12,577 nucleotides of DNA, taken from contig JAHIME010000012.1 in the NCBI GenBank assembly GCA_018896595.1, positions 1 through 12,577 of the forward strand. The letters are read 5' to 3'. Made by a program: the position numbers and the translations under genes. This document shows positions 12,443 to 12,577 of the stretch, in pieces (the first letter of the stretch is position 1; every line of letters starts with the position of its first letter). The DNA is from Patescibacteria group bacterium (GTDB taxonomy: Bacteria; Patescibacteriota; Patescibacteriia; Patescibacteriales; VMTK01). A model generated the notes under the pieces. It made no database searches. It was not told where the DNA came from and saw only the letters and a program-made list of their open reading frames with translations.

Positions 12443-12577
12443 ATTGCGGTTAAACGATTTATAGTAAAGCAATTTAACTATTTCACTGCAAAACAAATGA
12501 GCCGCGGCGATTGATATGATTATCAACAAGTGGTGGATTGTCGGCCTGATAAATTTAAATAATTCCTGACCAACGGC
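12437..12577 (-). CDS. 3' end of a convergent membrane protein gene, partial
   Basis: The minus strand has a frame open from the right edge to a TAA at 12437-12439, giving 46 residues: KFIRPTIHHLLIIISIAAAH, then LFCSEIVKLLYYKSF and a short polar end. A hydrophobic helix is evident, with basic residues after it. The other two minus frames close within 20 codons. The stop lies inside the right arm of the bidirectional terminator, as expected for a convergent gene. I do not recognise the family. The fragment is short enough for the open frame to arise by chance, so this is a modest call. Confidence 0.4.
   Translation of the reverse strand, partial: AVGQELFKFIRPTIHHLLIIISIAAAHLFCSEIVKLLYYKSFNRNA

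Noticed and set aside
1..12577. tRNA, rRNA, CRISPR array, transposase or integrase genes
   Set aside because: I looked on both strands for cloverleaf arms, regularly spaced repeats and recombinase motifs and saw none that could be supported.

Overview
The window reads as chromosomal DNA of a Candidate Phyla Radiation (Patescibacteria, Parcubacteria/Microgenomates-like) bacterium. The reasons are the AT-rich, tightly packed genes, almost no Shine-Dalgarno sequences (one clear one among about ten starts), a surface protein made of lamin-tail, PKD and OB-like domains, a SIMPL-domain membrane protein, and typical bacterial FtsK and GyrA. TGA ends the first gene at a sensible C-terminus, so the SR1/Gracilibacteria code (TGA = Gly) is not in use. 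This placement is an inference; there is no rRNA or other marker to confirm it.

Layout. (1) 1-1760: a 5'-truncated, membrane-anchored surface protein (LTD-PKD-LTD-OB-OB-TM). (2) 1761-3338: a 344-bp AT-rich gap, then a secreted matrixin-like metalloprotease and an anchored partner protein of unknown function, closed by two strong hairpins. Codon use here looks more AT-rich than in the neighbours. (3) 3407-9645: a conserved cluster on one strand: ftsK, a UlaG-like metallo-beta-lactamase-fold hydrolase, a single-pass coiled-coil protein of unknown function, and gyrA. It joins a septal DNA translocase with DNA topology control. (4) 9646-11548: an accessory stretch with a REP-like palindrome, a small unknown gene that may be frameshifted at an A7 tract, a hicB-hicA toxin-antitoxin pair and a HAD phosphatase. 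The upstream regions of its transcription units share pieces of one duplicated leader sequence. (5) 11593-12577: a SIMPL-domain membrane protein, a bidirectional terminator, and the probable 3' end of a convergent minus-strand gene.

All complete genes are on the plus strand. The cell-envelope and secretion theme (surface protein, secreted protease and partner, SIMPL protein) surrounds the core ftsK-gyrA cluster, and the region after gyrA has the look of a small insertion-prone island. I saw no tRNA, rRNA, CRISPR array or transposase. The most useful leads are the mosaic leader repeats, the Gly-to-Arg change in the protease zinc motif, the altered quinolone pocket of GyrA and the likely leaderless ftsK promoter. 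I did not find a clearly new multi-gene system.
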